From positions 82,001 through 146,000 of the forward strand of contig JAKOMT010000004.1 in NCBI GenBank assembly GCA_022241475.1: 64,000 nucleotides of DNA, written 5' to 3'. The translations under genes and the position numbers were made by a program. Under the pieces are notes generated by a model. It did not search any database, was not told the DNA's origin, and saw only the letters and a program-made list of their open reading frames with translations. The stretch comes from Microvirga sp. (GTDB lineage Bacteria; Pseudomonadota; Alphaproteobacteria; Rhizobiales; Beijerinckiaceae). Below are positions 17,897 to 29,056 of this stretch, piece after piece. The number at the start of each line of letters is the position of its first letter. The first letter of the stretch is position 1.

Positions 17897-19744
17897 ATGG
17901 CGGCTTCAATGAAAGGCGACTTCGTCGACAACCTCGGCAAAGTCTACGGAATTTACGTCGGCGGCTTCGCCGCTTTCGTCGTTCTCATGATGATCTTCAC
18001 GGCGCTCGGCGTGCCCGACCGCGTCATCCTGTGGTGCTACATCGGCGCCACGATCGGCATCTACGCCTTCATCGGCATCATGTCTCGAACGAGCGCGGTG
18101 TCCGAGTATTACGTCGCCGGCCGTCGCGTTCCGGCGATCTACAACGGCATGGCGACGGGCGCCGACTGGATGTCGGGCGCGAGCTTCGTCGGCATGGCCG
18201 GGACGCTCTTCGTGCTCGGCTACGACGGTCTCGCCTTCGTGCTCGGCTGGACGGGCGGCTACGTGCTCGTCGCGGTGCTTCTCGCGCCGTACCTGCGCAA
18301 GTTCGGGGCCTATACGGTTCCCGACTTCCTCGGCACCCGTTACGGCGGCAACATGGCGCGGTTCGTCGGAATTCTCGTGCTCTTCGCCTGCTCCTTCACC
18401 TACGTGACGGCGCAGATCTACGCCTCGGGCATCATCGCCTCGCAGTTCCTCGATATCGACTTCAACTACGCCGTGTTCGCCGGTCTCGCCGGCATTCTGG
18501 TCTGCTCGATGCTCGGCGGCATGCGCGCGGTGACCTGGACGCAGGTGGCGCAGTACATCGTGCTGATCGTCGCCTATCTTCTGCCGGCCATCTGGATGTC
18601 GACCGTCCGCACGGGCGTTCCCATTCCGCAATTGATGTACGGCACGGTTCTCACCGACATCGGGGCCTATGAACAGTTGCTCGGCGTCGCGCAGTCCCAC
18701 GTCGCGCCGTTCACGAACATGTCGCCGATGGACTACTTCTTCCTGATCTTCTGTCTGATGGTCGGCACGGCGTCGCTGCCGCACATCCTGATGCGCTTCT
18801 TCACGACCCCCACGGTCCGCGAGGCGCGCAAGTCGGTCGGCTGGTCGCTGTTCTTCATCTTCCTCCTGTACTTCACGGCGCCGGCCTACGCGGCGTTCTC
18901 GAAGTACAATCTCATGGACCTGTTCGTGAACAGTCCGGACTACCTGCTTCCCTACACGGCCATCCCGGCGTGGATGATCGAATGGGGATCGATCCAGGGC
19001 CACCAGCTCGTCACGATCTGCGGCATCAAGGCCGAGACGGTCATGGCGATCCAGGCGGCCTGCGAAGCGAAGGGTCACGTCGGCGGCTTCCCCTATTCGG
19101 AGCTGCGCCTGAACAACGACATGATCGTTCTCTCGACGCCCTCGATCGCCGGCATGCCCATCTGGGTGGTCGGTCTCGTCGGCGCGGGCGGCTTCGCCGC
19201 GGCGCTCTCGACCGCCGACGGTTTGCTGCTCGCCATCGCCAACGCCCTCAGCCACGACATCTACTACAAGATGATCAACCCCAAGGCCGACACGAAGACC
19301 CGCCTCACCATCGCGAAGGTGCTGCTGGTCGTCGTCGCGGTCGCGGCGGCGCTGCTGGCGCAGACGAAGCCCTCCGACATCCTGTCGATGGTGGCCTGGG
19401 CCTTCTCGATCGCGGCGGCCGGTCTCTTCGCGCCGCTGGTGATGGGCGTCTGGTGGAGCCGCACGACGAGCGCGGGCGCGATCGCGGGCATGATCGCCGG
19501 CTTCGGCATCACGATGATCTACCTGCTCGGCTCCAAGTACGGGCTGTTCATCGGCGAGCCGTGGGGCGAAGGCGCCTGGTTCGGCGTCAAGAGCATCTCG
19601 TCCGGCGTCTTCGGCGTGCCGCTGGCCTTCGCTGTCACCTACGTCGTCTCGCTGATGACGCCGGAACCGAGCCCCGAAATGCAGGATTTCGTCAACAACC
19701 TTCGCATGCCCTCGGGCGGCGCGATGATTGAACAGACGGCCTGA
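17897..19744 (+). CDS. Solute:sodium symporter family protein (VC_2705 subfamily)
   Basis: A 615-aa polytopic transporter of the SSS family, closest in organisation to the VC_2705 (TIGR03648) group, related to acetate permease ActP. About 13 hydrophobic helices are visible. The family signature ALSTADGLLLAIANALSHDI lies near residues 435-455 and GADWMSGASFVGMAG near 88-102. It is likely to import a small monocarboxylate with Na+; the substrate is inferred only from family. It forms an operon with the DUF4212 gene and ends at a strong terminator (19799-19824). Confidence 0.92.
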   Translation: MAASMKGDFVDNLGKVYGIYVGGFAAFVVLMMIFTALGVPDRVILWCYIGATIGIYAFIGIMSRTSAVSEYYVAGRRVPAIYNGMATGADWMSGASFVGMAGTLFVLGYDGLAFVLGWTGGYVLVAVLLAPYLRKFGAYTVPDFLGTRYGGNMARFVGILVLFACSFTYVTAQIYASGIIASQFLDIDFNYAVFAGLAGILVCSMLGGMRAVTWTQVAQYIVLIVAYLLPAIWMSTVRTGVPIPQLMYGTVLTDIGAYEQLLGVAQSHVAPFTNMSPMDYFFLIFCLMVGTASLPHILMRFFTTPTVREARKSVGWSLFFIFLLYFTAPAYAAFSKYNLMDLFVNSPDYLLPYTAIPAWMIEWGSIQGHQLVTICGIKAETVMAIQAACEAKGHVGGFPYSELRLNNDMIVLSTPSIAGMPIWVVGLVGAGGFAAALSTADGLLLAIANALSHDIYYKMINPKADTKTRLTIAKVLLVVVAVAAALLAQTKPSDILSMVAWAFSIAAAGLFAPLVMGVWWSRTTSAGAIAGMIAGFGITMIYLLGSKYGLFIGEPWGEGAWFGVKSISSGVFGVPLAFAVTYVVSLMTPEPSPEMQDFVNNLRMPSGGAMIEQTA

Positions 19745-19798
19745 TGGGCTCATCATCGACGCGCGGGGCTCTTCGGACTCCGCGCGTCCCGGACTGGC

Positions 19799-19824
19799 GG
19801 GGCGCTGCGGCGCCCCGATTTTTT
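19799..19824 (+). terminator. Rho-independent terminator of the symporter operon
   Basis: A perfect 7-bp stem GGGGCGC/GCGCCCC with a TGCG loop, followed by GA and six T. It lies 54 bases after the symporter stop. Confidence 0.9.
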
Positions 19825-19882
19825 GGAGAACCGGGGTTCCGGCCATGACGGGGATCGCGCGGCGATCCGGGAGGAGGGTGAG

Positions 19883-20299
19883 GTGGAATCGACCGGTCCG
19901 ATCAACGCGAGCCCGCTGCGCGGCGTCCTCGTCCTCTGCATCGCCTTCGTGCTCGGCGTCGGCGCCTTCGCCTTCGGGGGGCACACGCCGATCGCGGCGA
20001 CCTATTCCGGCGGCTCCTACGCGCTGTCGGCGCTGGCCGCGTTGCTGTTTTCGCGCGGCGTCCTCGAGTTCTTCATCGGCGTCGACCGCGACATCGCTTT
20101 CTTCATCGTGATGCGCAAGATCACGGACCCGCTGCTGGCCCTGTTCGCGCCGCTGACGCCCGGGTTCCTCCTGCCCTTCGCGGCATCGCTCTACGTGGCC
20201 TTTCTGATCTATTTCCTGAAGGTCTTCCTCTTCGGCGACATCGTGCTGGGCCTGCCGCCGCTCTTCATCCTGCTCTGGATCCTGATCGCCGCCGCTTGA
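19883..20299 (+). CDS. Small integral membrane protein of unknown function
   Basis: 138 aa with about four hydrophobic segments (GVLVLCIAFVLGVGAFAFGG, YALSALAALLFSRGVLEFF, then a pair at the C-terminus ending LFILLWILIAAA). The GTG at 19883 is favoured because GAGGAGGG lies directly upstream; an ATG at 19823 would begin inside the preceding terminator and is unlikely. It lies after the symporter terminator, so it probably has its own promoter. I do not recognise a family. Confidence 0.62.
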   Translation: MESTGPINASPLRGVLVLCIAFVLGVGAFAFGGHTPIAATYSGGSYALSALAALLFSRGVLEFFIGVDRDIAFFIVMRKITDPLLALFAPLTPGFLLPFAASLYVAFLIYFLKVFLFGDIVLGLPPLFILLWILIAAA

Positions 20300-20356
20300 C
20301 CGCCGTCGCCGTTGCGCCATCATCATGCGATGAAGGCGGCGTGCGGAGTGCGGCGC

Positions 20357-20731
20357 ATGGATCGGATCGGTCAGCTGGCGGCTTTGAGCGTCTTGCGCGC
20401 GACCGGTTTCGCGACCCTCGCCATCGGCCTCGCGATGGCCACCCTCGCCTTCGATCCGGCGTTGTCGCTCCAGGTCGGGGGTATCTTCTTTCTCCTCCTC
20501 GCCGTCGTCATGGATTACCGGGCCCGAGTCTACCCGCGCAAGCGGCGCATCCGCGAGAGCGAGGTCTGGATCATGCTGGCCGACGACCAGCGCCCACCGG
20601 AGGCGCTCGCCCGTCGGTTGATCGTGCCGGCCATGCAGCGTGAACTGCGCGAGAAGGGCTTGTGGGTCGCGAGCGTTTCCGCCGCCTGCCTCGGCCTCTC
20701 CGTGCTGACGACGCTCACGGGCGTCGCCTGA
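20357..20731 (+). CDS. Small membrane protein of unknown function
   Basis: 124 aa with two N-terminal hydrophobic helices (LAALSVLRATGFATLAIGLA and LQVGGIFFLLLAVVM), a basic linker (RARVYPRKRRIRESE), and a C-terminal hydrophobic segment. The ATG at 20357 has GGAG upstream; an ATG at 20330 is possible. It follows the preceding membrane gene by 57 bases in the same direction and may be co-transcribed. No known family was identified. Confidence 0.55.
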   Translation: MDRIGQLAALSVLRATGFATLAIGLAMATLAFDPALSLQVGGIFFLLLAVVMDYRARVYPRKRRIRESEVWIMLADDQRPPEALARRLIVPAMQRELREKGLWVASVSAACLGLSVLTTLTGVA

Positions 20732-20841
20732 ACCGTCACGCGGGACAGCTTGAGTCGGGCGTCGATTTCGCCTAACCCCGAGCGGTTCCTCAGCGACCCT
20801 CCGGGGAGCGGCTCGCAGCCGGCTCCGCACCGGGAGCCATC

Positions 20842-21912
20842 ATGCGCCTCGCCGTCGTCCTGCCCCGAAACATGCGCTACGGCCCCGACGGCGCCACCTC
20901 GATCGACCTGTGCGCCCGCGACGCCGCGCTCCATTCCCGACACCGCGCCGGCATGACCGTCCTCTGCGAGGAGTCTCCGGGTCTGTTCGGCGACGGTCCC
21001 GTCGCCACGTTCCGCGCCCGCACGACCTTCGGGCGCGTGCGCGAGATCGCGCGACTCGCGCGCGGCCTCGCCCCCGATCTCGTGGTGGCGCACCAGCATC
21101 TGCCGACGGCGGCAGGACTCGCCGCGCGCCTGCCGGACACGCCGACGCTTCTCTACATGCACGGCATGCCGCGTCCCGCGAGCGGCTGGCGGCGCTGGCT
21201 CAAGGCGCGCCGGCATGATCGGCTCGCGGGCCTGATCTTCGTCAGCAGCGCCGCGCGCGACGCCTTCGCCGCCCTCTATCCGGACGTCGCCGCCCCCTCC
21301 TTCGTCGTCCCGAACGGGCTCGATCCGGCGCCCTGGCGGCCCGAACCCGGGCGCGCCGACGAGATCGTCTGCGTCGGCCGCATCGAGCCCGAGAAAGGCT
21401 CGCTCGAGATCGCCCGGGCGCTCGCCGACGCGCTGCCCGATCATCCCGGCTGGCGGGCGCGCTTCGTCGGGCCGGCGAGCCGCGATCCCGCCTACTCCCG
21501 CGCCTTCGCCGAAGCGATCGCCGTCTGCCCCGCGGTCACGTGGGAGGGCGCTCTGCCGTTCGAGAGGATGCGCGAGATCGCGCTCGGCGCGCGCATCGCC
21601 GTCGTCGCCTCGCGCAGCGAGGGCTTCGGGCGCGTCGCCATCGAGGCCTTCGCCGCCGGGCTCGCCCTGATCTCGACGCGCGCCGGCGGCCTCGACGAGG
21701 TGATCGGCGATTGCGCGCTGTCGCTCGCGCGCGGCGACCGCGATGAGATCGCGCAGGCGCTGCGGCGGCTGATCGCGGACGCGGCGCTTCGCGAAGACCT
21801 CGGCGCGCGCGGACGGGCGCGGTTCGAGGCCAATTTCACCATCGACGCCTTCGCCTCCGCCTTCGACGCGGCGGTCGAGAGCGTCGTCTCCGGCCGGAAG
21901 ATCGAACAATGA
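20842..21912 (+). CDS. Glycosyltransferase family 4 (GT-B fold)
   Basis: 356 aa. The C-terminal nucleotide-sugar domain is clear: VCVGRIEPEKGSLEIARAL near 170-190 and the EX7E-type region SEGFGRVAIEAFAAGLALI near 253-271, followed by STRAGGLDEVI. The N-terminal acceptor domain begins MRLAVVLPRNMRYGPDGATS. It probably adds a sugar to a lipid or polysaccharide. It overlaps the FkbM methyltransferase start in ATGA, so both likely act on the same glycan. Confidence 0.88.
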   Translation: MRLAVVLPRNMRYGPDGATSIDLCARDAALHSRHRAGMTVLCEESPGLFGDGPVATFRARTTFGRVREIARLARGLAPDLVVAHQHLPTAAGLAARLPDTPTLLYMHGMPRPASGWRRWLKARRHDRLAGLIFVSSAARDAFAALYPDVAAPSFVVPNGLDPAPWRPEPGRADEIVCVGRIEPEKGSLEIARALADALPDHPGWRARFVGPASRDPAYSRAFAEAIAVCPAVTWEGALPFERMREIALGARIAVVASRSEGFGRVAIEAFAAGLALISTRAGGLDEVIGDCALSLARGDRDEIAQALRRLIADAALREDLGARGRARFEANFTIDAFASAFDAAVESVVSGRKIEQ

Positions 21913-22697
21913 GCCATCCGCAAGAACCCGTCCCGGTCCCGCGCAGCCATATCCGCAGCCATGCGCGCAGCCATTCCTGGGCGCGCCGCCAATGGGGAGC
22001 GCTGCGCAAGCGCTGGCTGCGCCTGCGGCATGGCGAGGCGGAGTTCGTCGCGGAGTATTTCGGCGCGCGCTTCGCCTGCCGGCTCGCCGACGGCGTCGGC
22101 AAGGGCGTCGCGCTCAACACCTACGACCATCGCCAGCTGAGCCTGATGCTGGACGTCGCGCGCCGCGAGCCGCCGGACCTGTTCCTCGACATCGGCGCGA
22201 ATTTCGGCCTCTACGCCTGCGTTCTCGCGGCGAACGGGGTCGTTTCGCGCGCCGTCGCCTTCGAGCCCGATCGCCGCAACGAGGCGCAGTTGCGCGCCAA
22301 CATCGCGCGTAACGGTCTCGACGGGATCATCGCCGTCCAACCCGTCGCGCTCGGGCCGCAGACGGGCGAGGCCCGCCTCGCGGAGGGGCCGGCGAGCAAC
22401 CGCGGCGCCTCGCGTCTCGTCGACGGCGCAGGGGAGGAAGAGAGCGCGGCCTACACGGTGCCCGTGCGCCGGCTCGACGATCTCGTCCCGCTGTCGGGCG
22501 CCCGCATCCTCGCCAAGATCGACGTCGAGGGCCGCGAGGCGGGCGTGCTCGCTGGCATGGAGAGGGTGCTGCGCGAGAACCGCTGCTTCCTCCAGATCGA
22601 GGCCTTTTCCGATACCCATGTCGCGACGCTCGAAGCCTGCGGCTACCGGCCTCTCGGGACGATCGCCAACGATCAGTTCTGGGCGCGCCGGGACTGA
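21909..22697 (+). CDS. FkbM family SAM-dependent methyltransferase
   Basis: 262 aa with the class I methyltransferase fold. Motif I FLDIGANFGLYACVLAANG is near residues 97-115, AFEPDRRNEAQLRANI follows, and KIDVEGREAGVLAGM near 200 is the FkbM signature. FkbM enzymes O-methylate sugars or polyketide tailoring sites. Coupling to the GT4 gene suggests methylation of a surface-glycan sugar. The N-terminus is His/Arg-rich (PRSHIRSHARSHSWARR). Confidence 0.88.
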   Translation: MSHPQEPVPVPRSHIRSHARSHSWARRQWGALRKRWLRLRHGEAEFVAEYFGARFACRLADGVGKGVALNTYDHRQLSLMLDVARREPPDLFLDIGANFGLYACVLAANGVVSRAVAFEPDRRNEAQLRANIARNGLDGIIAVQPVALGPQTGEARLAEGPASNRGASRLVDGAGEEESAAYTVPVRRLDDLVPLSGARILAKIDVEGREAGVLAGMERVLRENRCFLQIEAFSDTHVATLEACGYRPLGTIANDQFWARRD

Positions 22698-22737
22698 GCG
22701 ATTGCTCGGCCGCCGTCACGAACGGTCGGGATCGTGA

Positions 22738-23904
22738 TCAGTCCGGATCGCGTTCATGCGCGCCGAGCGCTGGCGCGCCGATTGGCTCGCCGGGAGGCGC
22801 CCGGAATTGCGGATCGAGCGGCAGCGGCAGGGCCGGCATCGACCGCCCGTCCTCGCCCGCGAGCGTATGCGCGAAGACGCCGCGTTCGCGGAAATGCGCA
22901 TCCGCCAGCGCCTCCTCGAGGGTGGCGACGATCGTGCAGCAGCAATCGACGCCGGCGAACCGGGCCGCCCAGTCCGAGGCGCTCGCTCCGAGGATGATCT
23001 GCGCCACCCCGGCGCGCGTCGCCGCAGGATCGCGCGAATCGTCGCGCAGCGCCTCGTCGAGGCCGATGATCGCGCAGAACGCGTCCCAGAATTTCCGCTC
23101 GATCGGCGCGGCGGCGACGAGCCTGCCGTCGGCCGTCGGATAGAGCGCGTAGCGCGGGCTCCCGCCGGTGAGCAGCGCGTCGCCCCCTCCCGGCCACCGT
23201 CCCGTGGAGAAGCCCGCCCCGAGCGCCCAGAAGGCGAAGGGGAACAGGTTCTCGGTCATCGCCACGTCGAGACGCCGGCCCCGCCCCATGCGGGCGCGGT
23301 CCTGCAGCGCGAGCAGGATGTTGATCACGGCCGGATAGGCTCCGCCCGCGACGTCCGCGACGAGCGCGGGCGGCACGACGGGCGCGCCCGTCGGCCCCGG
23401 CGAGAGCGAGAGCAGCCCCGAATCGCCCATGTAATTGAGATCGTGCCCGGCGGAGCCGGCCTTCGGTCCGGTCTGTCCGTAGCCCGTGATCGAGCAATAG
23501 ATCAGGCCCGGATTGACGCGCGCGAGGCTTTCGAAATCGAGCCCGAGCCGCGCCATCACGCCCGGCCGGAATTGCTCGACGATGACGTCGGCGCGCGCGA
23601 TCAGCGGATCGAGGCGGGCGCGGTCGGCCGGGTCCTTGAGATCGAGGGCGAGGCTCGTCTTGCCCCGGTTGAGCAGCGCGAAATTCGCGCTGTCGCGCCC
23701 CCAGCGCGGCGCATAGGCGCGCATGTCCTCGCCGGTTCCCGGCCGCTCGATCTTGACGACCTCCGCGCCCGCCTCGGCGAGGATCAGGGTCGCCATCGGG
23801 CCGGGCAGGAGCGTGGAGAAGTCGAGGACGAGGAGGCCGTCGAGGGGACGCGCGCTCCGATCGGGAGCGGGACCAGGCTCGGAAGGCGGCACGGCGTCCG
23901 TCAT
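22738..23904 (-). CDS. CaiB/BaiF family CoA transferase (class III)
   Basis: 388 aa. The N-terminal GLLVLDFSTLLPGPMATLIL and EAGAEVVKIERPGTGED are diagnostic of family III CoA transferases and alpha-methylacyl-CoA racemases. The catalytic Asp is in AGHDLNYMG (about residue 150). It moves CoA between organic acids or epimerises 2-methylacyl-CoA; the substrate is not determinable from sequence. It stands alone next to tRNA-Arg. Confidence 0.9.
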   Translation of the reverse strand: MTDAVPPSEPGPAPDRSARPLDGLLVLDFSTLLPGPMATLILAEAGAEVVKIERPGTGEDMRAYAPRWGRDSANFALLNRGKTSLALDLKDPADRARLDPLIARADVIVEQFRPGVMARLGLDFESLARVNPGLIYCSITGYGQTGPKAGSAGHDLNYMGDSGLLSLSPGPTGAPVVPPALVADVAGGAYPAVINILLALQDRARMGRGRRLDVAMTENLFPFAFWALGAGFSTGRWPGGGDALLTGGSPRYALYPTADGRLVAAAPIERKFWDAFCAIIGLDEALRDDSRDPAATRAGVAQIILGASASDWAARFAGVDCCCTIVATLEEALADAHFRERGVFAHTLAGEDGRSMPALPLPLDPQFRAPPGEPIGAPALGAHERDPD

Positions 23905-23923
23905 GGCGGCGCTCCGGCGCTGC

Positions 23924-24000
23924 TGGTGACCCCGACAGGACTTGAACCTGTGACCTACGGTTTAGGAAACCGTCGCTCTATCCGGCTGAGCTACGGGGCC
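23924..24000 (-). tRNA. tRNA-Arg (anticodon CCT)
   Basis: 77 nt with encoded CCA. Acceptor GGCCCCG pairs with CGGGGTC, stem ACGGT/ACCGT encloses TTCCTAA (anticodon CCT), and the T-loop is TTCAAGT. Reads AGG codons. Confidence 0.96.
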
Positions 24001-24082
24001 GTCAACGCCCGATTATCACGGAGACGCGCGCCGCGCCATAGGGGGCGGCGCGCGTTGGATGGTGATGTGATCAGGGCGCGGA

Positions 24083-25078
24083 TCACGTCGGCCAGGGCAG
24101 GCGCTCGAAGTCGAAGCCCTCGCCGTCGCGGCGCACGTGGCCCACATTCGGGAAGCCCCAATGGTAGCCGGCCACCAGCATCCGGTCGGCCGCGGCCATG
24201 TCGAGCAGGCGGATGCGGGTCTCCACCGCCATCTCACGGTCCATGTCGAACATCACAGACCAGCCGGGATTGCGCACGAACAGGAAGGGCAGGTGCGCCG
24301 CGTCCGAGACGAGCAGCAATTGAGCGTCGCCCGAATGCACGCGGAAGGCCATGTGGCCTGGCGCGTGCCCATAGGCGGCGACGGCGACGATCCCCGGCGC
24401 GAGCTCGTCGCCGTCGCCGTAGGGCCGGACGGACAGCGCGCCCGGGCCGCCCTGCGCGAAGATGCGCTGCGCCGCCGCGAAGCCGCCCCGGCGGTTCTCC
24501 GGCGCGCGTGAGGCTTCGCCCTCGTCGAGCCAGAAGTCCATCTCGGCCTGCGGCGCGAGAACCTCGGCGTTGGGGTAGATCGGCGCGCCGTTCGCGTCCT
24601 TGAGGCCGGAAATGTGGTCGCCGTGGAAATGCGAGATAATCACCATGTCGATGTCGCCCGGCTGCACGCCGATCGCGGCGAGGCCCGGCACGAGCCGCCC
24701 GAGCGGCGCGTCGGCGCCCGGGCCGAATCCGGTGTCGATGAGCACGAGCCGGTCGCCGGTGCGGATCAGCGTCACGGTGAAGGGGTTCTCCAGCGTGTCC
24801 TCCGGGCGCTGCGCGGCGGCCAGCGCGGCGCGGACCTCCTCGATCGGGGCGTTGGCCACGAATCCGTCCTGCAACGGCCCGCCGCGCACGCCCTCGAGCA
24901 TGGCGACGACGTCGATGTCGCCGACGGCGTAGCGATAGGCGCCGCCGATATCGGCGAAGGAGCGGGCGCCTTGCGCGCGCGCCGGCGTCACGCCGAACCC
25001 GAGGCCCGCGCCGCCCGCGAGCGCCGCCAGCGACAGGCCCGAGAGGGCGAGAAGTTCACGTCGGTTCTGTTTGATCAT
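24083..25078 (-). CDS. Tat-exported MBL-fold metallohydrolase
   Basis: 331 aa. The N-terminus has a twin-arginine signal (NRRELLALSGLSLAAL, cleavage likely after ARAQ near 36), implying folded export to the periplasm. The metallo-beta-lactamase fold shows HxHxDH at His150-His155 (SHFHGDH), further metal ligands in YGHAPGHMAF and VSDAAH, and a late His in AGYHWGFPN. It resembles lactonase/glyoxalase-II-like hydrolases. The substrate is unknown. Confidence 0.9.
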   Translation of the reverse strand: MIKQNRRELLALSGLSLAALAGGAGLGFGVTPARAQGARSFADIGGAYRYAVGDIDVVAMLEGVRGGPLQDGFVANAPIEEVRAALAAAQRPEDTLENPFTVTLIRTGDRLVLIDTGFGPGADAPLGRLVPGLAAIGVQPGDIDMVIISHFHGDHISGLKDANGAPIYPNAEVLAPQAEMDFWLDEGEASRAPENRRGGFAAAQRIFAQGGPGALSVRPYGDGDELAPGIVAVAAYGHAPGHMAFRVHSGDAQLLLVSDAAHLPFLFVRNPGWSVMFDMDREMAVETRIRLLDMAAADRMLVAGYHWGFPNVGHVRRDGEGFDFERLPWPT

Positions 25079-25203
25079 GCGGATGGTCCCCTTTTTCAGA
25101 ACGAATGAATCCGTCGAATGGTGACCGGCTAGATGGCGGAGGCCCAGCCCGCGAGAAGGCCGCCGGTTTCACGTTCGTGTGAGAAGTCGGGGGACGCCCA
25201 AAC

Positions 25204-25228
25204 AAAAAAGGCCCCGGGGACCGGAGCC
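25204..25228 (-). terminator. Rho-independent terminator after tRNA-Ala
   Basis: On the minus strand a GC-rich hairpin (GGCTCCGG / CCGGGGCC arms, one wobble) is followed by six T. It lies about 48 bases beyond the 3' end of tRNA-Ala. Confidence 0.82.
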
Positions 25229-25275
25229 TCGCATCGGGCGTTTCCCGAACGGAAGAAGCCTGAATTTCGGGAATT

Positions 25276-25351
<76 letters not shown>

Positions 25352-25443
25352 ACTTTTCAACCGCAGCTTTGGGGAGCCGCGGGTCCTGCGCATCACCGTC
25401 GCCGGCGATGTGGAGCGCCTGTTTAACCGGGCGCCCTACGAAG

Positions 25444-25830
25444 TCAAGTGTCTTCTTCGTCGTCGATGTCGCCGTCGATCAGATCGGAGACGTCGTCGTC
25501 GCTTTCCTCGTCGTCGGGCAGGAACGCGTCGTCCGTGTCGTCGTCCTCGATCTCGATGTCGTCGTCGTCCACCGTGGCGGCCGCCTTCTCGTCGGCGCCG
25601 TCCGCCTCCTCGAGCGGCACGAGCACGACGTCGTCGGCGACGACCTCGTCTTCTTCCGCTTCGACTGCCGCCTCGACGACGACCGGGCGAGCTTTCACGA
25701 CGCCCTCGAAATACGACAGCGGGTAGGACGCGCCCGTGTAGGGCGACACGATCGGGTCGCGGTTGAGGTCGTAGAACTTGCGCCCTGTCTCGGGGCAGGT
25801 CCGCTTTGTGCCGAGTTCCGTTTTGGCCAC
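25444..25830 (-). CDS. TIGR02300 family protein (FYDLN acid protein)
   Basis: 128 aa. The conserved N-terminal half reads TELGTKRTCPETGRKFYDLN and continues RDPIVSPYTGASYP, the diagnostic block of this alphaproteobacterial family. The C-terminal half is extremely Asp/Glu-rich and likely disordered. The function is unknown. It is transcribed divergently from aroA, a standard neighbour in Hyphomicrobiales. Confidence 0.93.
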   Translation of the reverse strand: MAKTELGTKRTCPETGRKFYDLNRDPIVSPYTGASYPLSYFEGVVKARPVVVEAAVEAEEDEVVADDVVLVPLEEADGADEKAAATVDDDDIEIEDDDTDDAFLPDDEESDDDVSDLIDGDIDDEEDT

Positions 25831-25924
25831 GGGTCGAACCCTTCGATTGCTCGCGGTAATGGATTGCGCTGCGTTTGTCGCGGATCGTCCGACTTGTCAA
25901 ATGGGAAATGCGCCGGGCGGGTGA

Positions 25925-28044
<2,120 letters not shown>

Positions 28045-28215
28045 CGCCGTTCACGCGATCGTGACGGGGTCCCGGTCGTGGCTGCGTACCGGCTTGAGGG
28101 GACGGGGCGCCGCGCACGCGATGTAACGGACTTGCGCGCTCCTCGAGCGCCACGCACTCTGGTTGCGTGGGAAGGCGACCGCATCCCCGGACGCCGCGAG
28201 CACAGGACGACGCGC

Positions 28216-29034
28216 ATGCTGCGGAACCTGCTCCCGCGCCGGATCGGGGTCGTCATCGCTCCCCTGGCGTTCTGCCTGTCCATCACGGCCGCATCCGGCG
28301 CGCGCGCGCAGACCGAGGTCGACGTGGCCCTCGTCCTCGCGGTCGACATTTCCTTCTCGATGAGCATGGACGAGCTGGCGCTGCAGCGTGACGGCTTCGT
28401 CTCGGCCTTCCGTTCGCAAGACGTGCACGACGCCATCGCCAACGGGCTGACCGGGCGCATCGCGGTGACCTACATGGAATGGGCCGGCGCCGGGGGAGCG
28501 CCGGCGCTCGCGCCCTGGGCCGTGATCGAGGACGCGGCCGGCGCCGAGGCCTTCGCCGCCGAGATCGAACGGCGTCCCCTGCGGCGCATGCGCCGCACCT
28601 CGATCTCGGCCGCCATCGACCGCGCGGTCGACGCATTGTCCGCCAGCGGCGTGCTGGCGATCCGCGAGGTGATCGATATTTCGGGCGACGGCCCCAACAA
28701 CGAAGGCCGCCTCGTCGAGGCCGCGCGGGACGCGGCGCTCGACCGTGGCGTCGTCATCAACGGCCTGCCGATCATGATCGACCGGCCGGGCTCGATCGAC
28801 ATCGCGGCGCTCGACGCCTATTTCGTCGGATGCGTCATCGGCGGACCGGGCGCCTTCGTCATCCCGGTGCGGGCGGCCGACCAGTTCGCCGAATCGATCC
28901 GGCGCAAGCTCGTGCTGGAGATCGCGGGGCTCGAGCCGGAGCCGGAGCTCGTCCGTCGGGTCGACGATTCACCCCCCGTCGATTGCCTCGTCGGCGAGAC
29001 GCTCTGGATGCAGCGGCGCGGCTTCGCGCCCTGA
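28216..29034 (+). CDS. Exported DUF1194 (von Willebrand A-like) protein
   Basis: 272 aa with an N-terminal signal peptide (IGVVIAPLAFCLSITAASGARA, cleavage near residue 31). The DUF1194 domain follows with a MIDAS-like metal site DISFSMSMDE and IDISGDGPNNEG. The family resembles von Willebrand type A domains and is periplasmic or envelope-associated with unknown role. The ATG at 28216 is the first giving a clean signal sequence. Confidence 0.87.
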   Translation: MLRNLLPRRIGVVIAPLAFCLSITAASGARAQTEVDVALVLAVDISFSMSMDELALQRDGFVSAFRSQDVHDAIANGLTGRIAVTYMEWAGAGGAPALAPWAVIEDAAGAEAFAAEIERRPLRRMRRTSISAAIDRAVDALSASGVLAIREVIDISGDGPNNEGRLVEAARDAALDRGVVINGLPIMIDRPGSIDIAALDAYFVGCVIGGPGAFVIPVRAADQFAESIRRKLVLEIAGLEPEPELVRRVDDSPPVDCLVGETLWMQRRGFAP

Positions 29035-29056
29035 TCCGCGCGAGGGCGGGGGACTT

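Noticed and set aside
17906..20830. A 974-codon open frame on the minus strand opposite the symporter
   Set aside because: High-GC shadow of the symporter reading frame: Arg/Asp/His/Glu-rich, no domain, and it covers a clear terminator and two plus-strand genes.
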